A stretch of 64,000 bases of DNA, from positions 1 through 64,000 of the forward strand of contig JABFVL010000013.1 in assembly GCA_013362805.1 (NCBI GenBank), read 5' to 3'. This document shows, piece after piece, positions 56,200-64,000 of the stretch. Within the stretch, counting starts at the first letter, position 1; every line of letters begins with the position of its first letter. The notes beneath the pieces are model-generated. The model saw nothing but the letters and a program-made list of their open reading frames with translations, did no database searches and was not told where the DNA came from. A program made the translations under genes and the position numbers. This stretch comes from Mycobacteriales bacterium. GTDB taxonomy: Bacteria > Actinomycetota > Actinomycetes > Mycobacteriales > QHCE01.

Positions 56200-58113
56200 T
56201 TAGACAACACTCAACGGGAGCAACTTCGCCCCGGTAGGGCCAATTTGAATTTCGGTTCCCATGCCTGGGCACACTCCGCAGTCAAAGCAAGGCGTCCAAC
56301 GACAGTCGTCGAGTTCTTGCTCGCTGAGCGCTTCCTGCCAGTCCTGCCACAACCATTCCCGGTCCAGGCCAGAATCGAGGTGGTCCCACGGCAACACTTC
56401 GAGTTCTTCACGTTCGCGCGTGGTAAACCACGCCAACGACACGCCCAGGGGCTCGAGAGCACGCTCGGCGGCTTGCACCCACCGCTCGTACGAGAAGTGC
56501 TCGTGCCAGCCATCGAAACGACCGCCGTCTTCCCAGACAGCGCGGATGACGGCACCAACTCGACGATCACCTCGGGATAGCAGTCCTTCAATCACCGACG
56601 GCTTGCCATCGTGATAGCGGTAGCCAATTTGACGCCCTAGTGAACGGTCGGCGTTAATCGCTTCACGCAACAATTTCAATCGCGCATCTACCACATCGGC
56701 ATCTTCCTGCGCGGCCCATTGAAATGGCGTATGCGGCTTAGGGACGAACGCTCCGATAGACACCGTGCAGCGCACATCGCGGTTCCCGGCGGCGCGACCG
56801 GCTCGGATGACGTCATGCGCCATTTCGGCGATTTCAAGCACATCCTCATCGGTCTCAGTGGGCAGACCGCACATGAAATACAACTTGACTTGACGCCAAC
56901 CGCTGGCATACGCGGCGGTGACGGTGCGAATAAGATCTTCTTTAGACACCATTTTGTTGATCACGCGACGAAGCCGCTCACTGCCGCCTTCAGGGGCAAA
57001 GGTGAGGCCGGAGCGTCGACCGCCCCGAGCTAGCTCGTTCGCCAAATCGATGTTGAACGCATCCACCCTGGTTGATGGCAGCGATAGCGAAACTTTTTCA
57101 TCCTCGTAACGGTCGGCCAGTCCTTTGGTGACTTCCGCGATTTCGGAATGGTCAGCGGAGGAAAGCGACAGCAAACCGATCTCCTCGAACCCGGTCGACC
57201 GCAGCGAAGTTTCCACCATCTCGCCAATGCCTGTGATCGAGCGTTCGCGCACCGGGCGGGTGATCATGCCCGCTTGGCAGAAGCGGCAACCTCGAGTGCA
57301 GCCGCGGAAGATCTCAACGCTCGCGCGCTCGTGAACCGTCTCGGCCATGGGAACCAGTGGCTTCTTCGGGTAGGGCCACGCGTCCAGATCCATTGTTGTG
57401 CGCTTGTGAATGCGAAAGGGCACGTCAGCGCGGTTAGGAACCACCCGCTTTATCCGCCCATCCGATAGGTATTCGACGTCGTAGAATCGAGGAACATATA
57501 CGGCTTCAGTCTTGGCCAAGCGAAGCAGAACCTCATCCCGCCCACCCGGACATCCTTCGCTCTTCCACTGGCGAATGACTGCGGTCATTTCCAGGACGGC
57601 TTCTTCACCATCACCCAGAACCGCGGCGTCAATGAAGTCGGCAATCGGCTCTGGATTGAACGCGGCATGGCCGCCAGCCAGCACGATCGGGTGGGAGTCG
57701 TCGCGGTCGACGGCAAGCAGAGGTATGCCCGAAAGGTCAAGCGCGGTCAACATGTTGGTGTAGCCAAGCTCGGTAGCAAAGCTGAGCCCGAGTACGTCGA
57801 AGGCGCCAACCGGACGGTGCGCGTCAACGGTGAATTGCGGAACATTGTGTTCACGCATCAGGGCTTCCAAGTCTGACCACACCGCATAGGTACGTTCGGC
57901 AAGCACATCGGGTTGCTCGTTCAAGATCTCGTACAGAATCTGGACACCCTGGTTGGGCAGCCCTACCTCGTAGGCATCTGGGTACATCAAAGCCCAACGG
58001 ACTGTGCTGGTCTCCCAGTCCTTCACGGTGGCGTTGAGCTCGCCGCCCACGTATTGGATGGGTTTGTTGACCTGCGCCAATAGGGGCTCAAGCTGGGGAA
58101 ATACCGACTCCAT
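56200..58113 (-). CDS. TIGR03960-family B12-binding/radical SAM protein
   Basis: 637 residues. An N-terminal region of about 240 residues resembles the B12-binding fold and is followed by the radical SAM core with FRGCTRGCRFCQAGM supplying the 4Fe-4S cysteines, then GLTFAPEGGSERLRRV. The C-terminal segment has a further Cys cluster (CRWTPCFDCGVCPG). The reaction is unknown; tRNA or protein modification has been proposed for relatives. ATG 58113 follows AGGTG; coupled with the DUF2344 gene. Confidence 0.92.
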   Translation of the reverse strand: MESVFPQLEPLLAQVNKPIQYVGGELNATVKDWETSTVRWALMYPDAYEVGLPNQGVQILYEILNEQPDVLAERTYAVWSDLEALMREHNVPQFTVDAHRPVGAFDVLGLSFATELGYTNMLTALDLSGIPLLAVDRDDSHPIVLAGGHAAFNPEPIADFIDAAVLGDGEEAVLEMTAVIRQWKSEGCPGGRDEVLLRLAKTEAVYVPRFYDVEYLSDGRIKRVVPNRADVPFRIHKRTTMDLDAWPYPKKPLVPMAETVHERASVEIFRGCTRGCRFCQAGMITRPVRERSITGIGEMVETSLRSTGFEEIGLLSLSSADHSEIAEVTKGLADRYEDEKVSLSLPSTRVDAFNIDLANELARGGRRSGLTFAPEGGSERLRRVINKMVSKEDLIRTVTAAYASGWRQVKLYFMCGLPTETDEDVLEIAEMAHDVIRAGRAAGNRDVRCTVSIGAFVPKPHTPFQWAAQEDADVVDARLKLLREAINADRSLGRQIGYRYHDGKPSVIEGLLSRGDRRVGAVIRAVWEDGGRFDGWHEHFSYERWVQAAERALEPLGVSLAWFTTREREELEVLPWDHLDSGLDREWLWQDWQEALSEQELDDCRWTPCFDCGVCPGMGTEIQIGPTGAKLLPLSVV

Positions 58114-58140
58114 AAGCACCTAGGGTAGCTAGGTGCGCCG

Positions 58141-58518
58141 TTAGAGCTCTCCCCAGGGCCGCTGCAGCGCGGGCCGATCTTCTTCCGCGGGCTCTAAGGT
58201 GGCGCGGCCGTATTCTCGGGCCAGTCGGGGCGTTTCGCGACGACCTTCGGCCTCCCACTCGTCATCAGTGAGGCGACGCGACGTCGTGGCGAGGTCTCTT
58301 TCGGCGGTCAGCTGCGCACGTTCGAATGCCACGCTCGCGGCCGATGCAAGCCCGAATAGCGCCACAGCCAGGACTAAGAGGCCGAAAACGGCGCCGAATC
58401 CGGGAACTTCAGCACCGGCATCGAGCGCGCCCAATAAGACGAACGCCACCGCGATCCCGGCCGATACGTATGCGGCGACTCGGAGCAGCCGGCGCAATAA
58501 TCCCAGACCATTTACCAC
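58141..58518 (-). CDS. small two-helix membrane protein, unknown function
   Basis: 125 residues. Two membrane helices (about 10-33 and 40-62) are followed by a charged cytoplasmic tail of about 60 residues with many Arg and Glu. Not recognised. The GTG start has AGGAG seven bases upstream, which is a strong reason to call it a gene. It precedes the radical SAM gene on the same strand. Confidence 0.8.
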   Translation of the reverse strand: MVNGLGLLRRLLRVAAYVSAGIAVAFVLLGALDAGAEVPGFGAVFGLLVLAVALFGLASAASVAFERAQLTAERDLATTSRRLTDDEWEAEGRRETPRLAREYGRATLEPAEEDRPALQRPWGEL

Positions 58519-58569
58519 CGAAGGACTCCTTTTTCACCGTGCTTGTTCCAGGGGCGTCGACAGGTTGTT

Positions 58570-59037
58570 TTATCGCGCTTCACCACGCATTTTGCGCTGC
58601 GGTCGACGGCAACCTCGCAATAATCGCACGGTCGCTAAGCGTGTTTGTCGACAGTAGATACTCTCACCACTTGGGAGCGCGCCGACAAGGGCTCGGAACT
58701 CATCTAGCAGTGCCAATATTTGATTGAGTTCGTAGCCGTTCAAAGCGGGTTGGCCGTCTGGATGAGTGGCCCATTGGTGAGCCACGTCGTCCCATTCCAT
58801 TTCTGGATCACCATCGGCGCCTTGCAAGGTAAGGACGGCTGATCCACTAATGGTGTAGTCGCCGTCTCTTTGGCGAACAATCTGTGGTGCTGGCTGATTG
58901 GGTGCTATGCCCCGCACAATGGCGATAAGGCGAGCCAGGGCTTGGGTTGGTTCGGCGCGAGTTTTGACGCTGGGAAACTCGCGAGGGTTGGACTGGTTGG
59001 CAAAGTAGGTGTAACTGGGTTCTACGATGCTGTTCAC
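58570..59037 (-). CDS. hypothetical protein, unknown function
   Basis: No family recognised. The roughly 155-residue product is cytosolic; its middle (ISGSAVLTLQGADGDPEMEW) looks like a strand pair followed by helices, and the tail is basic. The frame runs further to 59202, but the added part overlaps the divergent phosphatase gene and is cysteine- and hydrophobic-rich in a non-coding manner. I prefer GTG 59037. The start is uncertain. Confidence 0.6.
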   Translation of the reverse strand: MNSIVEPSYTYFANQSNPREFPSVKTRAEPTQALARLIAIVRGIAPNQPAPQIVRQRDGDYTISGSAVLTLQGADGDPEMEWDDVAHQWATHPDGQPALNGYELNQILALLDEFRALVGALPSGESIYCRQTRLATVRLLRGCRRPQRKMRGEAR

Positions 59038-59683
59038 GATGTATATCCAACAACAGGTAAGCGAAATAACCCGACTCGAATCGCCGCTACGTAACCAATA
59101 CGTGACCCTGAGGCATGGGGAAAGTGCAGCTAACGTCGCCCGAGTAGTGGCCAGCAGTCCGGCATTGGGCGTGCCCAAGTTCGGGCTCACTTCGCAAGGC
59201 ATCGCTCAAGTGCAAACATCCGTGCGGAACTACCTGACAAATAATCCGGCCCCAGAGGTGCTATACAGCTCAGACTTTTCCCGAGCGCGCCACACCGCCG
59301 ACATCGCCGCGCAAGCCGGCATTGGCGGCGGGCTAGTGCGGCCCGCCTATGAACTGCGCGAACGGCATTTCGGCGAACACGACGGCGGTTCGGCGGACTG
59401 CTACACCGAAGTGTGGAAACGCGATGCCGACGACATTCACCATAAATGGGGCGACGTGGAGTCCGTCGCGGACGTGGCGATTCGGATGCTGGCACTTATA
59501 AAGCGCCTTGAAGAACAGCATGAGAACTGCACCATCGTGTTGGTCGGACATGCCGATCCGCTCAAAATCGCACACGCCGCGCTCCAAGGCATGAGCCCAG
59601 GTGCACATCATTGCGCGCTGCCCCTAATGGGCAATGCGGAATTTTGGCCTATGTCTTATGGCGATGAACAGGCACATGCCTAA
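59027..59683 (+). CDS. histidine phosphatase family protein
   Basis: 218 residues at the longest, 193 from GTG 59102. The catalytic motif TLRHGESAANV has its nucleophile His, SSDFSRARHTADIAA and LRERHFGEHDGG hold further active-site residues, and VLVGHADPLKIAH contains the second His. Substrate unknown. If ATG 59027 is used it overlaps the divergent gene by 11 bases; GTG 59102 would avoid that. The 3' end overlaps the convergent DUF3099 gene by 35 bases. Confidence 0.85.
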   Translation: MLFTMYIQQQVSEITRLESPLRNQYVTLRHGESAANVARVVASSPALGVPKFGLTSQGIAQVQTSVRNYLTNNPAPEVLYSSDFSRARHTADIAAQAGIGGGLVRPAYELRERHFGEHDGGSADCYTEVWKRDADDIHHKWGDVESVADVAIRMLALIKRLEEQHENCTIVLVGHADPLKIAHAALQGMSPGAHHCALPLMGNAEFWPMSYGDEQAHA

Positions 59684-60386
59684 AGCGTTCATTCGCGATC
59701 ATTACCGCAATCCACGGCAACAACATCGCCGCCCCAATGCACAGCAACATCCAGAGTGTCGCCCCCGGCACGTCAGCCATAATCACCACGGCAGCGAGAA
59801 TCAGAAAACCTATCCGCACCGCCATCAACGTGCCATACCGCACTTCCCGGCGGTGTAGCTCCTGCGCGGGAGTCAATTCCGGGCCAGTGGCAGCTGGCGC
59901 CCGAGCGCCGAAATGGCCACCCTGAGCGTTGGGATACCAGTGAGCGGCGGGCGATTCCCAACTCAAGCCGGACTGTTCCAAAATTTCGGCCAGCAATCGA
60001 CGTAGCTGAGACGGTGTGACTTCGTCCTGTGCGCTCCGCGGCCGGTCGGATGCGGCAATTTCGTCACCCCAGTTGTGCCGACCGTCTGCCATCACCATGA
60101 ATTCTCGGTGGTGGCCGTGCTGATCAACCGTCGCGACTGACCAATACCGCTCCGCGGACTGGCCAGTCAGCTGTTTCACTGTTGACCCAAACAAACGATG
60201 CGAGCCCGGATTTCCCGCTTGCGCCATCACCGCCAAGAAACGGTGGATGAGCGCGGCACGTTCTCGACGTTCGGCAAGAAACGCCGGATCGAAACTAGAG
60301 AATCCGCGACGCACACGTGGAGCTTGCTGACTCCACGCATCGCGCTCACCAGTTTTTGCCGTTGGCCAGCGAAGTGAGAATGCCAT
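59649..60386 (-). CDS. DUF3099-containing membrane protein with an extra N-terminal domain
   Basis: 245 residues. The C-terminal 75 residues (HRREVRYGTLMAVRIGFL, two membrane helices, IAVMIANERFR) match DUF3099, an actinobacterial family usually found as a short protein. The N-terminal 165 residues are soluble, with FLAVMAQAGNPGSHRLFG and a strand-rich middle; I do not recognise them. Strong ribosome site GGGAGG six bases before the ATG. Function unknown. Confidence 0.75.
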   Translation of the reverse strand: MAFSLRWPTAKTGERDAWSQQAPRVRRGFSSFDPAFLAERRERAALIHRFLAVMAQAGNPGSHRLFGSTVKQLTGQSAERYWSVATVDQHGHHREFMVMADGRHNWGDEIAASDRPRSAQDEVTPSQLRRLLAEILEQSGLSWESPAAHWYPNAQGGHFGARAPAATGPELTPAQELHRREVRYGTLMAVRIGFLILAAVVIMADVPGATLWMLLCIGAAMLLPWIAVMIANERFRHVPVHRHKT

Positions 60387-60437
60387 GATGCGCCTCCCTT
60401 GGGCATCGGGGCCTTCTTACTTCACGGTATACCCGCT

Positions 60438-60851
60438 CTAGTTCGGGAAGAAGAGTTTCAGTTCACGGGCGGCGGAGGCAGCTGAATCTGATGCATGTAC
60501 CAGATTGGCCTGGTTAGAGAGAGAAAAATCGCCGCGAATTGTCCCGGGGGCGGCTTGACGGCCGTCAGTGGCCCCAATCATCCCGCGCACCACATCAATC
60601 GCTTGATCTCCAGCAAGCATCAGCGCCACCAATGGCCCCGAGCATATAAAGTCGCGCAAACTTGGATACCAAGATTTGTCTACGTGTTCGGCGTAATGTT
60701 CATCAGCCGTGGCCGCGTCCAGGGTCCGCATCTGCATCTCTTCAATGCGCAGCCCTTTACCTTCAAAACGAGCGATGAGCTGGCCTACTAGACCACGGGC
60801 CACCGCGTCGGGTTTCAGCAGAATAAGAGTGCGTTCTTCGGGGGCGTTCAT
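60438..60851 (-). CDS. ndk: nucleoside diphosphate kinase
   Basis: Balances nucleoside triphosphate pools. It has ERTLILLKPDAVARGLVGQL at the N-terminus and the phospho-His motif NLVHASDS. 137 residues from ATG 60851, which gives the usual length; ATG 60863 adds four residues. Neither start has a clear ribosome site. It follows the DUF4233 gene by about 50 bases. Confidence 0.96.
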   Translation of the reverse strand: MNAPEERTLILLKPDAVARGLVGQLIARFEGKGLRIEEMQMRTLDAATADEHYAEHVDKSWYPSLRDFICSGPLVALMLAGDQAIDVVRGMIGATDGRQAAPGTIRGDFSLSNQANLVHASDSAASAARELKLFFPN

Positions 60852-60904
60852 GTGCGGCAGCATATCGAGCGTCTTTGTCGTGTTTGGTCACGGGCTGGGG
60901 AAGT

Positions 60905-61300
60905 TTATTCCAGCTCGATAGGCGTGACAGGGATGCTTACAAAACGCCTTACCCGCAAGACGTACCACCAAATCGCACCGAAGAGCACGCCAATCACGGC
61001 AAGCGACCAATGAAGAAGGCCCGCGCAGATGACGGCCACTTGCAAAGCGGAGCCGGCATGCCAAGACCAGGACCGCCGCATCGAGCCACACAACACCACA
61101 GCCACAATGATCAACGCGATCAGAACAGCCACACCAAGCCCAGAAAGATCCGCGACCTGCGACAACGGAGCAATAGCCAGCAACAGCGCGAGCGCTTCGA
61201 GCATCAACGTGCCAGCCGCGACACCGCGAGCGGCGGCGGCTGGATTTTTGAGGCCAGAGCGAACGACGTCACTTTCTGGCTGCTGTTCGGAGGTGTCCAT
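60905..61300 (-). CDS. DUF4233 membrane protein
   Basis: 131 residues with about four membrane helices after a polar N-terminus. LKNPAAAARGVAAGTLMLEALALLLA opens the conserved part (here residues 17-42). In actinobacteria it is regularly found between folC and ndk, as here. Function unknown. Its ATG overlaps the folC stop by one base (TAATG). Confidence 0.88.
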   Translation of the reverse strand: MDTSEQQPESDVVRSGLKNPAAAARGVAAGTLMLEALALLLAIAPLSQVADLSGLGVAVLIALIIVAVVLCGSMRRSWSWHAGSALQVAVICAGLLHWSLAVIGVLFGAIWWYVLRVRRFVSIPVTPIELE

Positions 61301-62628
61301 TACTGCAACAATCTACGCGCATCCGCCACCGTTGCTACCGACCCGGTTACCAACACACCCGCCCCAGCTAGCGGCCCCTCATCTTCGGTCAACCTCACCG
61401 CGGCATCGATCGCGTCATCGAAGCGAACACACACCTCGACCCGATCTGGGCCGAAGACATCTACAGCCATCGCCGCGAGCTCATCGACGTTCAGGGCTCG
61501 TGGAGAAGAATTCTGGGTAATCACAATTTCGTCCACCATGGCCTCGAGCTGCTCGAGCATACTTCGAGCATCCTTGTCCCCCAAGACCGCAAAAACGGCG
61601 ACGAGCTTACGGAAGCTGAAGGCCTCCTCGATCGCTTGCAAGGTGACAGTCAACCCCGCCGGATTATGCGCAGCGTCAACCAGGACAGTGGGCGAGGTCC
61701 GCAAACGTTCGAGCCGGCCCGGAGAACTCGCCAACGCGAATCCCTGTCGGACAACTTGGGCGTCCAAGATTTTGCCCGCACCAACACCAAGGAAAGCTTC
61801 CACCGCGGCTAGCGCCAAGGCCGCGTTTTGGGCCTGGTGCGCACCGTGCAGAGGCAAGAAGATGTCGTCGTACACCGCGCCAAGACCCTGCAGGGTAACG
61901 ACCTGCCCACCAACGGCGAGCTCGCGATTGAGTACTCCGAACTCCATGCCTTCGCGGGCAACTGTGGCATCTTGGGCGACAGTGCGGGCGATCAGTATTT
62001 CTGCCGCCGCTGGTTCTTGAATCGCGCTAATCACCGTGGCGCCTTCAGCGATGATTCCGCTCTTCTCCTTGGCGATGTCGGTGATGTTGTCACCAAGGAA
62101 TTCGGCATGGTCCAAGCCGATGGGAGTAATGACGGCGACCGGGGCATCAATCACGTTGGTCGCATCCCATTCCCCACCCATACCCACTTCGACAACCGCG
62201 ACATCGACTGGGGCATCGGCGAAGGCCGAGAACGCCATGGCGGTGAGAAGTTCGAAATACGTCACCGGATTCGCTGATTGGGCATCCACGAGTTGGGCGA
62301 TAACGTCTACCTCGGTGAAGGTTTCAACGAACCGCTCATCGCTGATGGGGGCGCCATCCAGACAGATCCGCTCAGCGACGCTAGTTAGGTGTGGACTTGT
62401 ATAGCGTCCGGGCCGCACTTCGTGAGCACGCAACAAGGCATCGATCATGCGCGCGGTCGATGTTTTGCCGTTTGTTCCGGTGATGTGGATGCTGGGATAT
62501 GCGCGCTGCGGATTGCCTAGCAAATCGAGCAGTGCGACTATGCGTTCTTTATCGGGCACCATGCGGCCCGGACCACGTGAATGCAACCGTGTTTCGACAT
62601 GCGACATGGTCAAAGGTGACTCGTTCAT
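61300..62628 (-). CDS. folC: bifunctional folylpolyglutamate/dihydrofolate synthase
   Basis: Adds glutamate to folates and makes dihydrofolate. The ATP-binding loop ITGTNGKTST, GRYTSPHL and VVEVGMGGEWDATNVI are conserved, and DAAHNPAG lies in the C-terminal domain. 442 residues from ATG 62628, which has GGTGGA upstream; the upstream 29 codons lack family features. It follows valS on the same strand after a terminator, an order shared with mycobacteria. Confidence 0.95.
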   Translation of the reverse strand: MNESPLTMSHVETRLHSRGPGRMVPDKERIVALLDLLGNPQRAYPSIHITGTNGKTSTARMIDALLRAHEVRPGRYTSPHLTSVAERICLDGAPISDERFVETFTEVDVIAQLVDAQSANPVTYFELLTAMAFSAFADAPVDVAVVEVGMGGEWDATNVIDAPVAVITPIGLDHAEFLGDNITDIAKEKSGIIAEGATVISAIQEPAAAEILIARTVAQDATVAREGMEFGVLNRELAVGGQVVTLQGLGAVYDDIFLPLHGAHQAQNAALALAAVEAFLGVGAGKILDAQVVRQGFALASSPGRLERLRTSPTVLVDAAHNPAGLTVTLQAIEEAFSFRKLVAVFAVLGDKDARSMLEQLEAMVDEIVITQNSSPRALNVDELAAMAVDVFGPDRVEVCVRFDDAIDAAVRLTEDEGPLAGAGVLVTGSVATVADARRLLQ

Positions 62629-62773
62629 CGCGTCCACCGTAAGCCTGACTGATAGCTCTCGACTTTTCAGGGTTCTTCTGCTACGACCCCACGGTGAGGA
62701 CCGGCACAGTGCCATTCATCCGAAATAATCAATTCAGCGCTCATAATAGGACATAAATCCGCGCTCAGAAGGC

Positions 62774-62807
62774 AAAAACTTGCGGGGTGAACAGCATTCA
62801 CCCCGCA
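62774..62807 (-). terminator. intrinsic terminator after valS
   Basis: Ten-base perfect stem TGCGGGGTGA / TCACCCCGCA with a 7-base loop, then AG and TTTTT on the minus strand. It separates valS from folC, which therefore needs its own promoter in 62629-62773. Confidence 0.9.
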
Positions 62808-62812
62808 TTGAA

Positions 62813-64000
62813 CTACAGCTCCACAGCAACGGTCAGCTCAGCGACCTGACCAGCGCCCAATTCCAACTCAGCAACCCGCCCCGCGGCCCGCACGTCCGCC
62901 GAAATCGCCTCAATTCGCTTCAGGGTCTCAGCATCGGCATCAATCACCAGCTTGGCCACATCACTACGCATCGACAGCTTGGCATCAGATTTCGCCTTGC
63001 GAACTGTGGCGATCACCGAACCGGCCACGTCCAATAGCTCAGGATCGCCGCCACATTCCCGCAGGTGTTCCGCGGTCGGCCACGGCGCCCGGTGAATCGA
63101 ACCTGCCCGCCACCAGGACCACACTTCTTCGGTCACGAAAGGCAGCACCGGCGCGAACAGTCGCAAAAGGGTGTCCAAAGCCAACGACAGCGTGACCTGC
63201 GCTGAGCGGGTAGCTTCACTCGAAAACAAGCCTGGAATCGGCTCAGCCCCGGGCTGGCCCTGCTCCCCATACGCTCGGGCCTTCACCAGCTCCACATAGT
63301 CATCACAGAACTGCCAGAAGATCGCCTCGGCCCGTTCCAAAGCACGGGCATAGTCGTAGCCATCAAATGCTTCAGTGGCGGCTTCAACAACGGAGGCCAG
63401 CTGAGCCAGCAGCGCCCGGTCCAATGGTTCCGTGACGGCGCCACTCAACAGCTCTTCACTGGCGCCGATTCCGAGCGCGAACTTGGAGGCGTTCAAGATC
63501 TTCATCGCCAACCGGCGACCGACTTTCATCTGCCCCACGTCGAAGGCGGTGTCAGCGCCAGGACGACCTGAACCCGCCCAGTAGCGCACAGCGTCCGAAC
63601 CGTGGTCTTCCAACAGGCCCATGGGGGTCACGACGTTGCCCTTGGACTTGGACATCTTCTTTCGGTCCGGATCCAAGATCCAGCCCGAGATCGCCGCGTT
63701 TTTGAAAGGCACAGTTCCGTGTTCAGCGTTCGCCCGAACCACGGTGGAAAAGAGCCACGTGCGAATGATTTCGTGAGCTTGCGGACGCAAGTCCATCGGG
63801 AACACCCGGGAGAACAAGTCGTTGTCTCGTTCCCACCGGCCCGCGATCTGTGGGCTCAGCGAAGACGTGGCCCAGGTGTCCATCACATCTGGGTCCGCGA
63901 GGAACCCGCCAGGAACACCTCGTTGTTCTTCGGTGTAGCCCGCCGGCACATCGCTGCTTGGGTCGACAGGAAGGTTCGTGTCCTCAGCGAGAATCGGCTG
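62813..64000 (-). CDS. valS: valyl-tRNA synthetase, 3' part only
   Basis: C-terminal 395 or so residues of ValRS; the reading frame stays open to the right edge of the window, so the start lies outside. Visible are the KMSKS-type motif DRKKMSKSKGNVVTP, the helical anticodon-binding domain with LFAPVLPFVTEEVW, and a C-terminal segment. The tRNA-binding coiled coil at the end is short or absent, which is also seen in other actinobacterial enzymes of this type. No sign of damage. Confidence 0.95.
   Translation of the reverse strand, partial: QPILAEDTNLPVDPSSDVPAGYTEEQRGVPGGFLADPDVMDTWATSSLSPQIAGRWERDNDLFSRVFPMDLRPQAHEIIRTWLFSTVVRANAEHGTVPFKNAAISGWILDPDRKKMSKSKGNVVTPMGLLEDHGSDAVRYWAGSGRPGADTAFDVGQMKVGRRLAMKILNASKFALGIGASEELLSGAVTEPLDRALLAQLASVVEAATEAFDGYDYARALERAEAIFWQFCDDYVELVKARAYGEQGQPGAEPIPGLFSSEATRSAQVTLSLALDTLLRLFAPVLPFVTEEVWSWWRAGSIHRAPWPTAEHLRECGGDPELLDVAGSVIATVRKAKSDAKLSMRSDVAKLVIDADAETLKRIEAISADVRAAGRVAELELGAGQVAELTVAVEL

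Noticed and set aside
58999-59202. N-terminal extension of the hypothetical gene at 58570
   Set aside because: Lies antisense to the RHGES active-site region of the phosphatase gene, so the upstream part is probably not coding on this strand.
1-64000. tRNA or rRNA genes
   Set aside because: I scanned the gaps for T-loop-like GGTTCGAATCC motifs and paired acceptor arms and found none.
1-64000. CRISPR arrays, insertion sequences or prophage genes
   Set aside because: No spaced direct repeats of suitable length, no transposase or integrase motif, and no run of phage genes. Repeats seen are coding (proline-rich) or simple hairpins.

Overview
The window is a dense, essentially uninterrupted stretch of actinobacterial chromosome holding about 61 protein genes. 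The gene order (glyS, zinc regulators, uppS, recO, era, ybeY, phoH, rsmE, dnaJ, hrcA, hemW, lepA, rpsT, holA, comEC/comEA, degV, rsfS, nadD, proA, proB, obg, rpmA, rplU, rne, ndk, folC, valS) matches, from memory, the order in mycobacteria and other Actinomycetota. Many GTG starts, ATGA/GTGA overlaps, and proline-rich membrane proteins also fit. G+C looks moderate for the group. I cannot name the genus; a Glycomycetales- or Micromonosporales-like actinomycete is a guess. I found no rRNA, tRNA, CRISPR array, insertion sequence or phage gene.

Layout. 1-5.3 kb: ppdK, glyS and two small genes on the minus strand. 5.4-8.7 kb: a zinc operon on the plus strand (znuA, znuC, znuB, an ArsR-type regulator, zur) with a probable Zur box over the znuA start. 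It converges with a minus-strand operon recO-uppS-permease-TIGR03943-like (8.7-12.0 kb). 12.1-23 kb: an envelope/signalling cluster made of a fibronectin-III membrane protein, a Ser/Thr kinase, a type II NADH dehydrogenase-like oxidoreductase, a transglutaminase-like membrane protein, a DUF58 protein and a MoxR ATPase. This resembles the PFNA cluster described in bifidobacteria. The transglutaminase-like domain has lost its catalytic Cys and His.

23-33 kb: phoH-ybeY-CNNM-era, then HIT, a proline-repeat membrane protein and a heat-shock block hrcA-dnaJ-rsmE with a perfect CIRCE operator, then hemW. 33-38 kb: enoyl-CoA hydratase-like, lysozyme-like and coiled-coil genes, lepA and rpsT. 38-46 kb: holA, comEA-comEC and a tightly coupled rsfS-phosphatase-degV run, with nadD and proA. 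46-50 kb: a GT2 glycosyltransferase, DUF2254 membrane protein and methyltransferase. 50-58 kb: proB-obg, rplU-rpmA, rne and a radical SAM/DUF2344 pair. 58-64 kb: small uncharacterised genes, ndk, DUF4233, folC and the 3' part of valS, which runs off the right edge.

The most unusual content is the 12-23 kb cluster. The rest is mostly conserved housekeeping, with several strong hairpins, two of which contain start codons.
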